In this document: positions 1 through 4,873 of the stretch, piece by piece
How the letters are laid out: every line of letters begins with the position of its first letter
How positions within the stretch are numbered: the stretch's first letter is position 1
Assembly: GCA_945877885.1 (NCBI GenBank)
Contig: CAMCSI010000092.1
Span: 1 to 5,685 of the forward strand
DNA length: 5,685 bases
Source of the DNA: Chlamydia trachomatis
GTDB taxonomy: Bacteria; Chlamydiota; Chlamydiia; Chlamydiales; 2-12-FULL-49-11
Direction: 5' to 3'
Program-made: the position numbers and the translations under genes
Notes under the pieces: model-generated
The model's database searches: none
What the model saw: only the letters and a program-made list of their open reading frames with translations
Told to the model about the DNA's origin: nothing

Positions 1-2
1 CA

Positions 3-536
3 CATTTCGAAAATGAATATAAAAAAGTGACTGCTAAGGTTGTAGAAGAAGAGGTAAAACCTGCTGCTTTAAAACCATCTGTAGAACCAAGCGCCTCTGC
101 TGCCCCTGCAAATGTAGGTGGCGCAGTTAGAAATGTACAACAATACCATGCACTAAGTTCTGGTTATAATGAAAATGGACAATTTTCAGTGAAAATTCAT
201 ACCATTGTAAAGGCAGTTTTAATTCTACACAATAAAGATGGAATACCAATTGAATTATCAGGTCATTTTACTGAATTACAAATGCAAACTTTAAAGGTAT
301 GCCTTATTCACATGATTCAAAATGGGGTTTTCAATGATAGAGCAGGTATTATTCCTTTAGAGGGGATCGTTGCAGATTTAAATAGAGCTATTCCTGATAA
401 TAGACATACACTGGATATAAATAATCAACTTGCCTATAATCAATGGAGATATTTTCAAGAATACAACTTAAGAATAAATCCATACCATAATGCTTTAGGT
501 CTTTTAGAAGCTTCAGGGTTTAGATTTTCTGTATGA
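3..536 (+). CDS. Unrecognised protein, C-terminal part; gene runs off the left edge
   Basis: The reading frame is open from the first complete codon of the window to TGA at 534-536, so a GTG start at 27 is probably an artefact and the true start lies outside. About 177 residues are visible. The first 45 or so are a charged, then Pro/Ala/Ser-rich stretch (VVEEEVKPAALKPSVEPSAS), likely a disordered linker. A compact domain of about 130 residues follows, with alternating hydrophobic segments (IVKAVLILHN, LKVCLIHMIQNGVF) and a C-terminal motif region with DLNRA-PDNRHT, NQW and NPYHN, ending LLEASGFRF. I do not recognise the family. It is a real gene: its last 57 codons have a diverged in-frame relic at 1811-1981 where DLNRA, PDNRHT, NQW, NPYH and the G-F-F ending persist. 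It is followed 15 bases later by the nucleotidyltransferase remnant, as if once co-transcribed. No transmembrane segment is evident. Confidence 0.75.
   Translation, partial: HFENEYKKVTAKVVEEEVKPAALKPSVEPSASAAPANVGGAVRNVQQYHALSSGYNENGQFSVKIHTIVKAVLILHNKDGIPIELSGHFTELQMQTLKVCLIHMIQNGVFNDRAGIIPLEGIVADLNRAIPDNRHTLDINNQLAYNQWRYFQEYNLRINPYHNALGLLEASGFRFSV
366..536 (+). repeat. Direct repeat block A, copy 1 (inside the first gene)
   Basis: This is the 3' end of the first gene and aligns without gaps to 1811-1981 (offset 1445). I counted 44 differences in 171 bases, about 74% identity. Confidence 0.85.
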
Positions 537-540
537 TTCT

Positions 541-546
541 AGGGGG
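541..546 (+). promoter_or_regulatory. Strong Shine-Dalgarno for the 552 start
   Basis: AGGGGG lies five bases before the ATG at 552, directly after the stop at 536. It shows that the broken nucleotidyltransferase copy was once an independent, well-translated gene behind the preceding one. No equivalent site precedes the corresponding ATG at 2839 in the fused copy. Confidence 0.6.
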
Positions 547-551
547 CTTTT

Positions 552-758
552 ATGGCACAAAGTAACAGTGAAAAATTTTTCGCTTTCAAGGAATTAGATT
601 TGCCACTAGGTCAGTATGTGATTAGTGGTAGCGGCCCTATGGGAATTCGTAATATTAAAGCTATCGGAGATATTGATATTATCGTTACCCAAAAGTTATG
701 GAAAATTCTTTCTGAAAAATATGAAGTAAGTGAAGAGCACGGGATAAAAAAAATTGTT
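552..758 (+). repeat. Direct repeat block B, copy 1
   Basis: This 207-base stretch aligns without gaps to 2839-3045 (constant offset 2287). I counted about 15 mismatches over 561-758, roughly 92% identity. Several differences are silent third-position changes, so the copies diverged partly under protein constraint. The repeat encodes the N-terminal half of the nucleotidyltransferase domain. Confidence 0.9.
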
Positions 759-787
759 CACAAAAAAAATGAAAATTTTTGTCATAA

Positions 788-898
788 GTTCTTGTGTTTT
801 ATGTTCCTGATAATGTTTATACATTTAGTAAAGAAGTTGTTTCAAAGTATTTTTCTAAGATTGAAGCCCCTTACATGGCACAAATTTATGGGTTTTAG
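788..898 (+). pseudogene. Possible fragment of another, unrecognised gene
   Basis: Within the 3' tail of the 552 reading frame, a different frame is open from 788 to TAG at 896-898. It encodes a protein-like string containing YVPDNVYTF, SKEVVSKYF and APYMAQIYGF. This looks more natural than the low-complexity tail read in the 552 frame. It has no start codon of its own near the beginning; ATG at 769 reads MKIFVISS in a third frame and stops at 810. I interpret it as the 3' end of an unrelated gene joined to the nucleotidyltransferase fragment by a deletion or rearrangement. It is too short to name. Confidence 0.3.
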
Positions 899-975
899 CT
901 CCTGAACCGTGAACCTATACATAAACTTATAGATTTCAGTTTTGTTTAGTAATTAAAAAATTAAAACGATCAATC

Positions 976-1006
976 TTGACAAGGGGGGGGTAACTTAGGT
1001 TATAGT
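976..1006 (+). promoter_or_regulatory. Sigma70-type promoter with poly-G spacer
   Basis: A perfect -35 box TTGACA (976-981) and a -10 box TATAGT (1001-1006, five of six consensus bases) are separated by 19 bases containing eight consecutive G. Transcription would begin near 1013, giving a leader of about 37 bases before the ATG at 1050. Nineteen is two bases longer than the usual optimum of 17, so a tract of six G would give ideal spacing. This suggests output could change with slippage in the tract. Confidence 0.7.
983..990 (+). repeat. Homopolymeric tract of eight G
   Basis: This G8 run is conspicuous in an AT-rich window and sits inside the promoter spacer upstream of the gene at 1050. 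Homopolymeric G or C tracts of this length are typical slippage-prone contingency loci. Confidence 0.9.
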
Positions 1007-1049
1007 CAATCGCTTTTAAAGTGTTCTTAACCATAAAAAAAGGAAAAAT

Positions 1050-1637
1050 ATGTCATTAACAGTAACAAGTGATCATGGAGTTCAAGTTGAACTGCCTGTA
1101 AGAGAAGATAATAAAGCAGTCTGGGACTCTTTTGGGGTGCGTTGGATGGGTTCTTTTGATGGTAATCCATTTCTAGTAAGGGCAGAGTTGCCATTAGGTT
1201 GGCAATTACGAGAAAAAGCGGCTACAGATTTTGATAAAAAGTCTTTTATTGTGCTAGATAACCTTGGCCTTCCTAAGGTAAATGTTGACATGAAAACAGC
1301 TGCTTGGGATAAATGGGCAATGGTAACTGTAATTTCTGTTAAAAAAGCTGCAAAAATGAAGATCGCATTAGCTCCAAAAGCTGGGCAAGAAGAGTTTGAT
1401 TCATTGTTAGCTAGTTATAATGCAGCAGTTAGAAGTACATATGGAGCGGGTTCGAGGGGCCAAGCTTTCATAGATCAAGCACATGCCAATTTAAAAGCTT
1501 TTGTAACAACTCATGATGCTTTTTGTTCAAATTTACCACCTAAACATCAATGCAATGATGATGGTCATGAAGGTTTATCTGGAGCGATGATGGCTTGTGC
1601 AGAAATCTCTGGAGATGGTGATTGCTCTATTATGTAA
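1050..1637 (+). CDS. Unrecognised 195-residue protein ending in a CaaX box (CSIM)
   Basis: The start is well supported: AAGGA lies five bases before the ATG, behind a good promoter. I do not recognise the family. Residues 1-105 look like a beta-rich globular domain (VTSDHGVQVELPV, W25, V30RWMGS, LPLGWQLREKA, SFIVLDNLGLPKVNVDMK). The LP-GW and VLDN-G-PK pattern recalls a small domain in protist and phage proteins, but I cannot verify this. Residues 112-155 are probably helical. The C-terminal 40 residues are Cys/Gly/Asp-rich (C159, C168, C183, C192) and end D-C-S-I-M. This tail fits a host farnesyltransferase substrate and suggests an effector anchored to host membranes. No signal peptide or transmembrane segment is visible, so delivery would need a type III or IV system not seen here. 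A gene without an effector role, ending in CSIM by chance, is the alternative. Confidence 0.85.
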   Translation: MSLTVTSDHGVQVELPVREDNKAVWDSFGVRWMGSFDGNPFLVRAELPLGWQLREKAATDFDKKSFIVLDNLGLPKVNVDMKTAAWDKWAMVTVISVKKAAKMKIALAPKAGQEEFDSLLASYNAAVRSTYGAGSRGQAFIDQAHANLKAFVTTHDAFCSNLPPKHQCNDDGHEGLSGAMMACAEISGDGDCSIM

Positions 1638-1639
1638 AA

Positions 1640-1803
1640 TTGAGTAATCGGAGTAGGAAATAAAACATAAAGAATACATCCTGCTCCTTCAATAATTGAT
1701 TTAGTTTTTTCAGACTTGTGAAAACAAGTGTTATCCATTACAATGACTTGTCCTGGGTAGAGATTTGGCTTAAGTCATTTTTCTAACCAGGCATTACTTC
1801 TTT
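1640..1803 (-). mobile_element. Decayed IS630-family transposase fragment
   Basis: On the minus strand this stretch reads NAWLEK, a stop, LKP, then YPGQVIVMDNTCFHKSEKTK, and SIIEGAGCILYVL. This is the central DDE block of IS630/Tc1-mariner transposases, with D of VMDN the second catalytic aspartate. The usual L-P-P-Y-S-P-D-L-N-P-I-E motif is degraded: YVLFPTPITQ is in frame, and a shifted frame recovers Y-S-D-Y-S. About 50 codons remain of the usual 300 or more, and there is an in-frame TGA, so it cannot move. No terminal inverted repeats are recognisable. It lies between the stop of the CaaX gene and the relic of the first gene, so an IS insertion and later deletion probably created this junction. 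Confidence 0.8.
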
Positions 1804-1810
1804 TCATCCT

Positions 1811-1981
1811 ATCATTGCAGATTTAAATAGAGCATTTCCAGATAATAGGCATACCCATGATGTAAATAATCTACTTACTCTCAATCAATGGAACCACATG
1901 CAAAAATATCACTTTCCTTCAAATCCATACCACAATGTCATAAGTGTTTTAGAAGGTGCAGGGTTTAAGTTTTTAGAATAA
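1811..1981 (+). pseudogene. 3' relic of a paralogue of the first gene
   Basis: The frame from ATC at 1811 to TAA at 1979-1981 translates to IIADLNRAFPDNRHTHDVNN, then NQWNHM, NPYHNVISVLEGAGFKF. It aligns with no gap to the last 57 codons of the gene ending at 536. Shared residues include DLNRA, PDNRHT, NN, NQW, NPYHN and the LE-(A/G)-GF-F ending. There is no start codon or ribosome binding site. The 5' part is missing and is replaced by the transposase relic. The absence of stops and indels suggests truncation was recent relative to the divergence of the paralogues, or that the fragment was kept in frame by chance. Confidence 0.85.
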
Positions 1982-2006
1982 GGAAATTTGAAGATAATAT
2001 TAAAAA

Positions 2007-2035
2007 TTGATTAAAAATCAACCATCTGCTATCCT
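2007..2035 (+). promoter_or_regulatory. Candidate promoter for the 2H-nucleotidyltransferase gene
   Basis: TTGATT (2007-2012) and TATCCT (2030-2035) match four of six consensus bases each, with the optimal 17-base spacing. Transcription would start near 2042, giving a short leader to ATG 2065. The -35 box is one arm of a perfect inverted repeat, TTGATT-AAA-AATCAA (2007-2021), a possible operator. Confidence 0.45.
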
Positions 2036-2049
2036 AAATCCTGGATTTA
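2035..2049. promoter_or_regulatory. Perfect inverted repeat at the predicted transcription start
   Basis: TAAATCC-T-GGATTTA has seven-base arms about a single central base. It begins at the last base of the -10 box and ends two bases before the Shine-Dalgarno. Its position suits a repressor operator. A one-base loop makes an RNA hairpin or terminator unlikely. No regulator is visible in the window. Confidence 0.4.
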
Positions 2050-2050
2050 C

Positions 2051-2056
2051 AGAGGG
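2051..2056 (+). promoter_or_regulatory. Shine-Dalgarno that fixes the start at 2065
   Basis: AGAGGG lies eight bases before ATG 2065. It overlaps the alternative GTG at 2056 and so cannot serve that codon. This favours the ATG, which also begins a clean signal peptide. Confidence 0.6.
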
Positions 2057-2064
2057 TGGTAAAA

Positions 2065-3273
2065 ATGATTAGAATCTTTCTTTTTTGCTTATTTGGGGCT
2101 ATATCTCTTGGAAATACTCCCCTTAAAGAGTGGAAGATAGGAGCTAAAATTCATTTTGAGGAAGAAAGTACAGCTGATTATCTAGGCTTGATTGAGATGA
2201 ATGAGCTAACCCGAAATAAAATAAAAAAATTTTTTGTTATAGATACTGATTCCTGTGCATGTAATGCGAAAGTATTGCTAAAGAAAGAAAATGATAAATT
2301 TATTTTGACTCACAGAGAGGAGCCGTCAAAACCTTTCATTGGAGAGGAGTTGCATGTAACGCTTTTATACACCACTAAGCGGGTGGAAAGAGGGCACGAA
2401 ACCCTCCTTGATATTTATGATTACCTAAGAGAGGTGGACGGGCGTCTGCCGCAAGATAAGCCACCAACTCTTATCGAAGTAGCTTCTGCTTACCAACAAT
2501 TTATTAAACCAGATTTCATGTTTCAAATCTCTGATATTGAGCTAATTAGCAATCAATCAGGTAGCTTTATCCTTGCTAAGTTACAAATGAATGGTTTAGA
2601 TGAAATACAAAATGCGCGAGGAAATCCCATTTCTCCTGATTTTCTACATATTACACTGGTAGTGATAGAATCATCAGTTACAGAAGTTGAAAAAATTGGG
2701 GAAGTTATTGTAGAACTAAAAACAGAATTAGTAGGAAAAATGGTTAAAGTAGGAAATAGAAATGGGCTTGCCGACTTAGAGTTTGGCATCTCTGGATCAG
2801 CAGATCGTATTAGACCACCCTTGAGTCAAAATGATTCCATGATGAAAAGTAACAGTGAAAAATTTTCTGCTTTCAAAGAATTAGATTTGCCACTAGGTCA
2901 GTATGTGATTAGTGGTAGCGGCCCTATGGGAATTCGTAATATTAAGGCAATAGGTGATATTGATATTATCGTTACCCGAAAGTTGTGGGAAATTCTTTCT
3001 GAAAAATATGAAGTAAGTGAAGAAAGCGGGATAAAGAAAATTGTCTTTCCTGGAGGGTTTATTGAGGCTTTTTCTGAAGATACCTGGTTTTCTGACCTAA
3101 AAGATCCTAAGAGCCCAAATATTTCAGAAAGTATAAAAAATGCGGAAATAATCGATGGCCTTGCCTTTGATCGGTTGGAAAATGTACTTTTCTATAAACG
3201 TAAAAATGCACGTGAAAAAGATCTTAGAGATATAGCTCTTATCGAGACTTGGATGAGGATGCAAAAACTCTAA
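2065..3273 (+). CDS. Secreted 2H phosphoesterase-like / nucleotidyltransferase fusion protein
   Basis: This 402-residue protein has three parts. Residues 1-16 form a Sec-type signal peptide (R3, then IFLFCLFGAISLG, likely cut near G16). Residues 38-250 look like a 2H phosphoesterase (LigT/CPDase superfamily): two H-x-T motifs, H97-V-T99 and H195-I-T197, each at the start of a hydrophobic strand and 98 residues apart. Such enzymes open 2',3'-cyclic phosphates or cut 2'-5' linkages. Residues 260-402 form a nucleotidyltransferase-fold domain: G284-S-G286, D298-I-D300, then RLENVLFYKRK and REKDLRDIALIE, as in AbiEii/DUF1814-like and MNT-like proteins. The linker is short (RPPLSQNDSMM). The second domain has its own possible start at ATG 2839 but no Shine-Dalgarno, so it is translated as a fusion. 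Its first 69 codons repeat 552-758. The phosphoesterase call rests on motifs only; substrates are unknown. A secreted nucleotide-using domain is odd, because ATP is absent from the periplasm. Confidence 0.75.
   Translation: MIRIFLFCLFGAISLGNTPLKEWKIGAKIHFEEESTADYLGLIEMNELTRNKIKKFFVIDTDSCACNAKVLLKKENDKFILTHREEPSKPFIGEELHVTLLYTTKRVERGHETLLDIYDYLREVDGRLPQDKPPTLIEVASAYQQFIKPDFMFQISDIELISNQSGSFILAKLQMNGLDEIQNARGNPISPDFLHITLVVIESSVTEVEKIGEVIVELKTELVGKMVKVGNRNGLADLEFGISGSADRIRPPLSQNDSMMKSNSEKFSAFKELDLPLGQYVISGSGPMGIRNIKAIGDIDIIVTRKLWEILSEKYEVSEESGIKKIVFPGGFIEAFSEDTWFSDLKDPKSPNISESIKNAEIIDGLAFDRLENVLFYKRKNAREKDLRDIALIETWMRMQKL
2839..3045 (+). repeat. Direct repeat block B, copy 2 (inside the fusion gene)
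   Basis: This is the partner of 552-758, about 92% identical and without gaps. Homology begins at the ATG at 2839, exactly at the domain boundary of the fusion protein. It ends where the upstream copy is broken. Confidence 0.9.
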
Positions 3274-3320
3274 GATTAAGTTGCAAAAATCACACTTGTG
3301 TATTAGCCTAGTAAAGGTCT

Positions 3321-3677
3321 ATGGAAAACAAAGAAGAAATAGTGAATCAAATTTCCTACGCCGCTTTCCTAAGCGTTGATATTCGTGTAGGAACAATTAT
3401 TCGTGCAGAAGATTTTGAAAAAGCTCATAAACCAGCTTACAAACTTGAGATTGATTTTGGGAGTTTAGGGATAAAGCGCTCTTCCGCTCAAATTACCCAT
3501 CATTATTCTAAAGAAGAGCTTATTGGTAAACAGGTGATCGCGGTAGTGAATTTCCCACCTAAGCAAATTGGAAAATTTTTATCAGAAGTTCTTGTTCTTG
3601 GTCTTCCCGATGATCATGGGAGTGTCGTGCTTCTTGAGCCTAATTTAAAGGTGCCAAACAACAAAAAAGTCTATTAG
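3321..3677 (+). CDS. csaA: CsaA-type tRNA-binding OB-fold protein
   Basis: This 118-residue protein matches CsaA along its whole length, a cytoplasmic homodimer with the EMAP-II/MetRS-type tRNA-binding OB fold. In some bacteria it has been described as an export-related chaperone. Diagnostic segments in order are D20IRVGTI26, the SSAQITHHY segment at 54-62, VNFPPKQIGKF at 76-86, SEVLVLG at 88-94 and VVLLEPN at 102-108, with a closing VPNNKK. The family is usually about 110 residues, so this copy is complete with a slightly longer N-terminus. AAAGG lies three bases before the ATG. It starts 47 bases after the fusion gene on the same strand; I see only a weak promoter-like sequence between them, so readthrough from upstream is possible. 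It converges on the DUF952 gene with only 17 bases between stops and no obvious terminator. Confidence 0.92.
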   Translation: MENKEEIVNQISYAAFLSVDIRVGTIIRAEDFEKAHKPAYKLEIDFGSLGIKRSSAQITHHYSKEELIGKQVIAVVNFPPKQIGKFLSEVLVLGLPDDHGSVVLLEPNLKVPNNKKVY

Positions 3678-3694
3678 AAACTTCGGTTAAAAAT

Positions 3695-4006
3695 TTAGGG
3701 GTAGATGACCTCTGTTACAGCAGATAGAGGGATGGATCCATCGTATAAATGGTAATATTTAGACTCGCCACCAGGGTTACTTTCATATTTTAACGTGCCG
3801 TTAAATTTTGACGGATCTAAGTGTAGAAGTACATATTCTTTTCCATTCCAGAATTTTTGGATAACCTTAAGCACTTGTTCTTCTGTTGCCATATGAATAT
3901 ACCCGTCCTTTATATCCATAGTTTCGAGAAATAAAATCCCCGATTCTTGACTTTTTTGCCAGGCGTGGACCGATATCACTTTAATTAGTAATTGTGGAAC
4001 TTCCAT
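3695..4006 (-). CDS. DUF952 family protein
   Basis: This 103-residue protein matches the DUF952 pattern throughout: an opening LIKVISVHAWQKSQESG, then DGYIHMATEEQV (the DGFIH-S/T-EQ signature), a central W-G-K-YVLLHLDPSKF, then KYESNPGG and the closing HLYDGSIPLSAV. The family is small, cytoplasmic and of unknown biochemical function; its fold recalls ADP-ribosyltransferase-like proteins, but no activity is established. I chose ATG at 4006 because AGGA lies nine bases upstream and the domain begins a few residues later. ATG at 4051 (15 residues more, MIFFIMASLFLGTPN) is possible. It would add a hydrophobic, signal-like end, but it has no Shine-Dalgarno and lies about five bases from the predicted transcription start. 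The gene is divergent from the beta-lactamase and convergent with csaA. Confidence 0.85.
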   Translation of the reverse strand: MEVPQLLIKVISVHAWQKSQESGILFLETMDIKDGYIHMATEEQVLKVIQKFWNGKEYVLLHLDPSKFNGTLKYESNPGGESKYYHLYDGSIPLSAVTEVIYP

Positions 4007-4062
4007 GTTGGGTGTTCCTAAAAATAAAGATGCCATAATGAAAAAAATCATAGAGAAAATCT

Positions 4063-4091
4063 AGCATACAGTCAATAGATTTAATAGTAAA
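4063..4091 (-). promoter_or_regulatory. Candidate promoter for the DUF952 gene
   Basis: Read on the minus strand, TTTACT (4091-4086) and TATGCT (4068-4063) each match four of six consensus bases with 17-base spacing. The predicted start near 4056 favours translation from 4006 or 4036 rather than 4051. Confidence 0.35.
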
Positions 4092-4094
4092 AAC

Positions 4095-4123
4095 TTAGAT
4101 TTACAAAAAGTAGTTCATATGAT
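4095..4123 (+). promoter_or_regulatory. Candidate promoter for the beta-lactamase gene
   Basis: The -10 box TATGAT (4118-4123) matches five of six bases, with a poor -35 box TTAGAT (4095-4100) 17 bases upstream. The leader to ATG 4151 would be about 20 bases. The 99-base divergent spacer would thus serve both flanking genes. Confidence 0.35.
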
Positions 4124-4150
4124 TAAATTTTTGCTAAAATCGGAGATTTT

Positions 4151-4873
4151 ATGGGCACTCAAATAGTTTCAAGATTCACTATTTGTGGACTATTTCTTTT
4201 TCATATACTCACCATTTTTGCAGAAGAGAATTTTCTTCTAATCAATGGCATCACAAGTGAAAAGGTAATGGAGTTTGGCTCTAATATTGAAACAAGAGTT
4301 AGTCCCTGCTCTACTTTTAAGATTACTTTATCCCTAATGGGATATGATGCAGCCATTTTAATAGATGAGGTAACTCCTTCTTGGGAATTTAAAGATGGTT
4401 ATGATGATTTTCTCTCCTCTTGGAAAGGCTTGATAGGTCCATTATTTTGGATGCAATATTCCTGTGTTTGGTATTCTAAGCTTTTAAGCCTCGAGCTGGG
4501 GGATGAAAGAATCAATCAATACTTAACTACTATGGAATATGGGAATCAGGATATTTCTGGAGGATTGCCCGATCCAGGATCTGTGAACCCGGCATGGATC
4601 AATTCTTCTTTAACAATTTCGCCAAAAGAGCAGGTGAGTTTCATTCAAAAAATGGTTACAGGAAATCTCCCCATTTCGTTAAGCGCTATCATGAAGACTA
4701 AAGCACTTCTATTTAAAGAGGAATTGACCGAAGGTTGGAAGTTATATGGAAAGACAGGGGCAAGTGGCTCAATTATTATTAATGATGGGAAGGATTGTCA
4801 GCGGGGATGGTTTGTGGGATGGGTGGAAAGAGATCATCAATTTTTTCCTTTTGCTTATCTTATTTGTGAATAA
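4151..4873 (+). CDS. Class D (OXA-type) beta-lactamase, C-terminally truncated by a nonsense codon
   Basis: The product is a serine beta-lactamase exported to the periplasm. GGAGA lies before the ATG, followed by a signal peptide (R8, then FTICGLFLFHILTIFA, cut near A24). All class D motifs are present: S54-T-F-K57 with the nucleophile serine and the lysine that is carboxylated in this family, S104-C-V106 within YSCVWYSK, Y130-G-N132, K201-T-G203, and W220-F-V-G-W224. The context PCSTFKITLSLMGYDA is typical. Translation stops at TAA 4871-4873 after 240 residues, at the end of the predicted last beta strand. The next 31 codons continue in frame as a normal class D C-terminus. The full gene would have 272 codons, the usual family length. 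The short form lacks the terminal helix packing on the sheet and may be unstable. A penicillin-sensor-domain paralogue (BlaR/MecR type) is unlikely, since no membrane partner domain is present. Confidence 0.9.
   Translation: MGTQIVSRFTICGLFLFHILTIFAEENFLLINGITSEKVMEFGSNIETRVSPCSTFKITLSLMGYDAAILIDEVTPSWEFKDGYDDFLSSWKGLIGPLFWMQYSCVWYSKLLSLELGDERINQYLTTMEYGNQDISGGLPDPGSVNPAWINSSLTISPKEQVSFIQKMVTGNLPISLSAIMKTKALLFKEELTEGWKLYGKTGASGSIIINDGKDCQRGWFVGWVERDHQFFPFAYLICE

Larger units (their letters stand above)
552..905 (+). pseudogene. Truncated nucleotidyltransferase-fold protein (5' fragment)
   Basis: Residues 1-69 match the C-terminal domain of the protein at 2065-3273 almost exactly. They include the nucleotidyltransferase signature G26-S-G28 followed by the metal-binding pair D40-I-D42. 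After codon 69 (base 758) homology stops abruptly. The remaining 48 residues (KKNENFCHKFLCF onward) are unrelated, Lys/Phe-rich and look like out-of-frame readthrough. Lost are the rest of the fold and the conserved C-terminal LENVLFYKRK and REKDLRDI segments seen in the intact copy, so no activity is expected. The start is supported by AGGGGG five bases upstream. The break lies next to two runs of eight A (746-753, 762-769). It could still be expressed as a 117-residue peptide, but I read it as a pseudogene. Confidence 0.75.

Noticed and set aside
947..965. AT-only hairpin around TAATTAAAAAATTA upstream of the poly-G promoter
   Set aside because: Five A/T pairs in AT-rich intergenic DNA are not evidence of a terminator or regulator.
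1082..1291. A 69-codon open frame on the minus strand inside the 1050-1637 gene
   Set aside because: It is antisense to a gene with a good promoter, Shine-Dalgarno and natural protein composition; its own translation is Ser/Thr/Arg-rich and has no ribosome binding site.
2056..2058. GTG as the start of the 2H fusion gene
   Set aside because: It overlaps the AGAGGG Shine-Dalgarno; the ATG at 2065 has correct spacing and begins a clean signal peptide.
2553..2789. A 78-codon open frame on the minus strand inside the fusion gene
   Set aside because: It lies opposite the second H-x-T region of a well-supported protein; its translation is Ser/Thr/Pro/Phe-rich, a typical antisense shadow.
3292..3301. 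Small palindrome ACAC-TT-GTGT before csaA
   Set aside because: Four-base arms are expected by chance, and no convincing promoter elements surround it (best boxes are only 14 bases apart).
3679..3690. Possible terminator hairpin AAC-TTCG-GTT between csaA and the DUF952 gene
   Set aside because: It has only three stem pairs and a short A/T run; the TTCG loop is suggestive but too weak to call a terminator.
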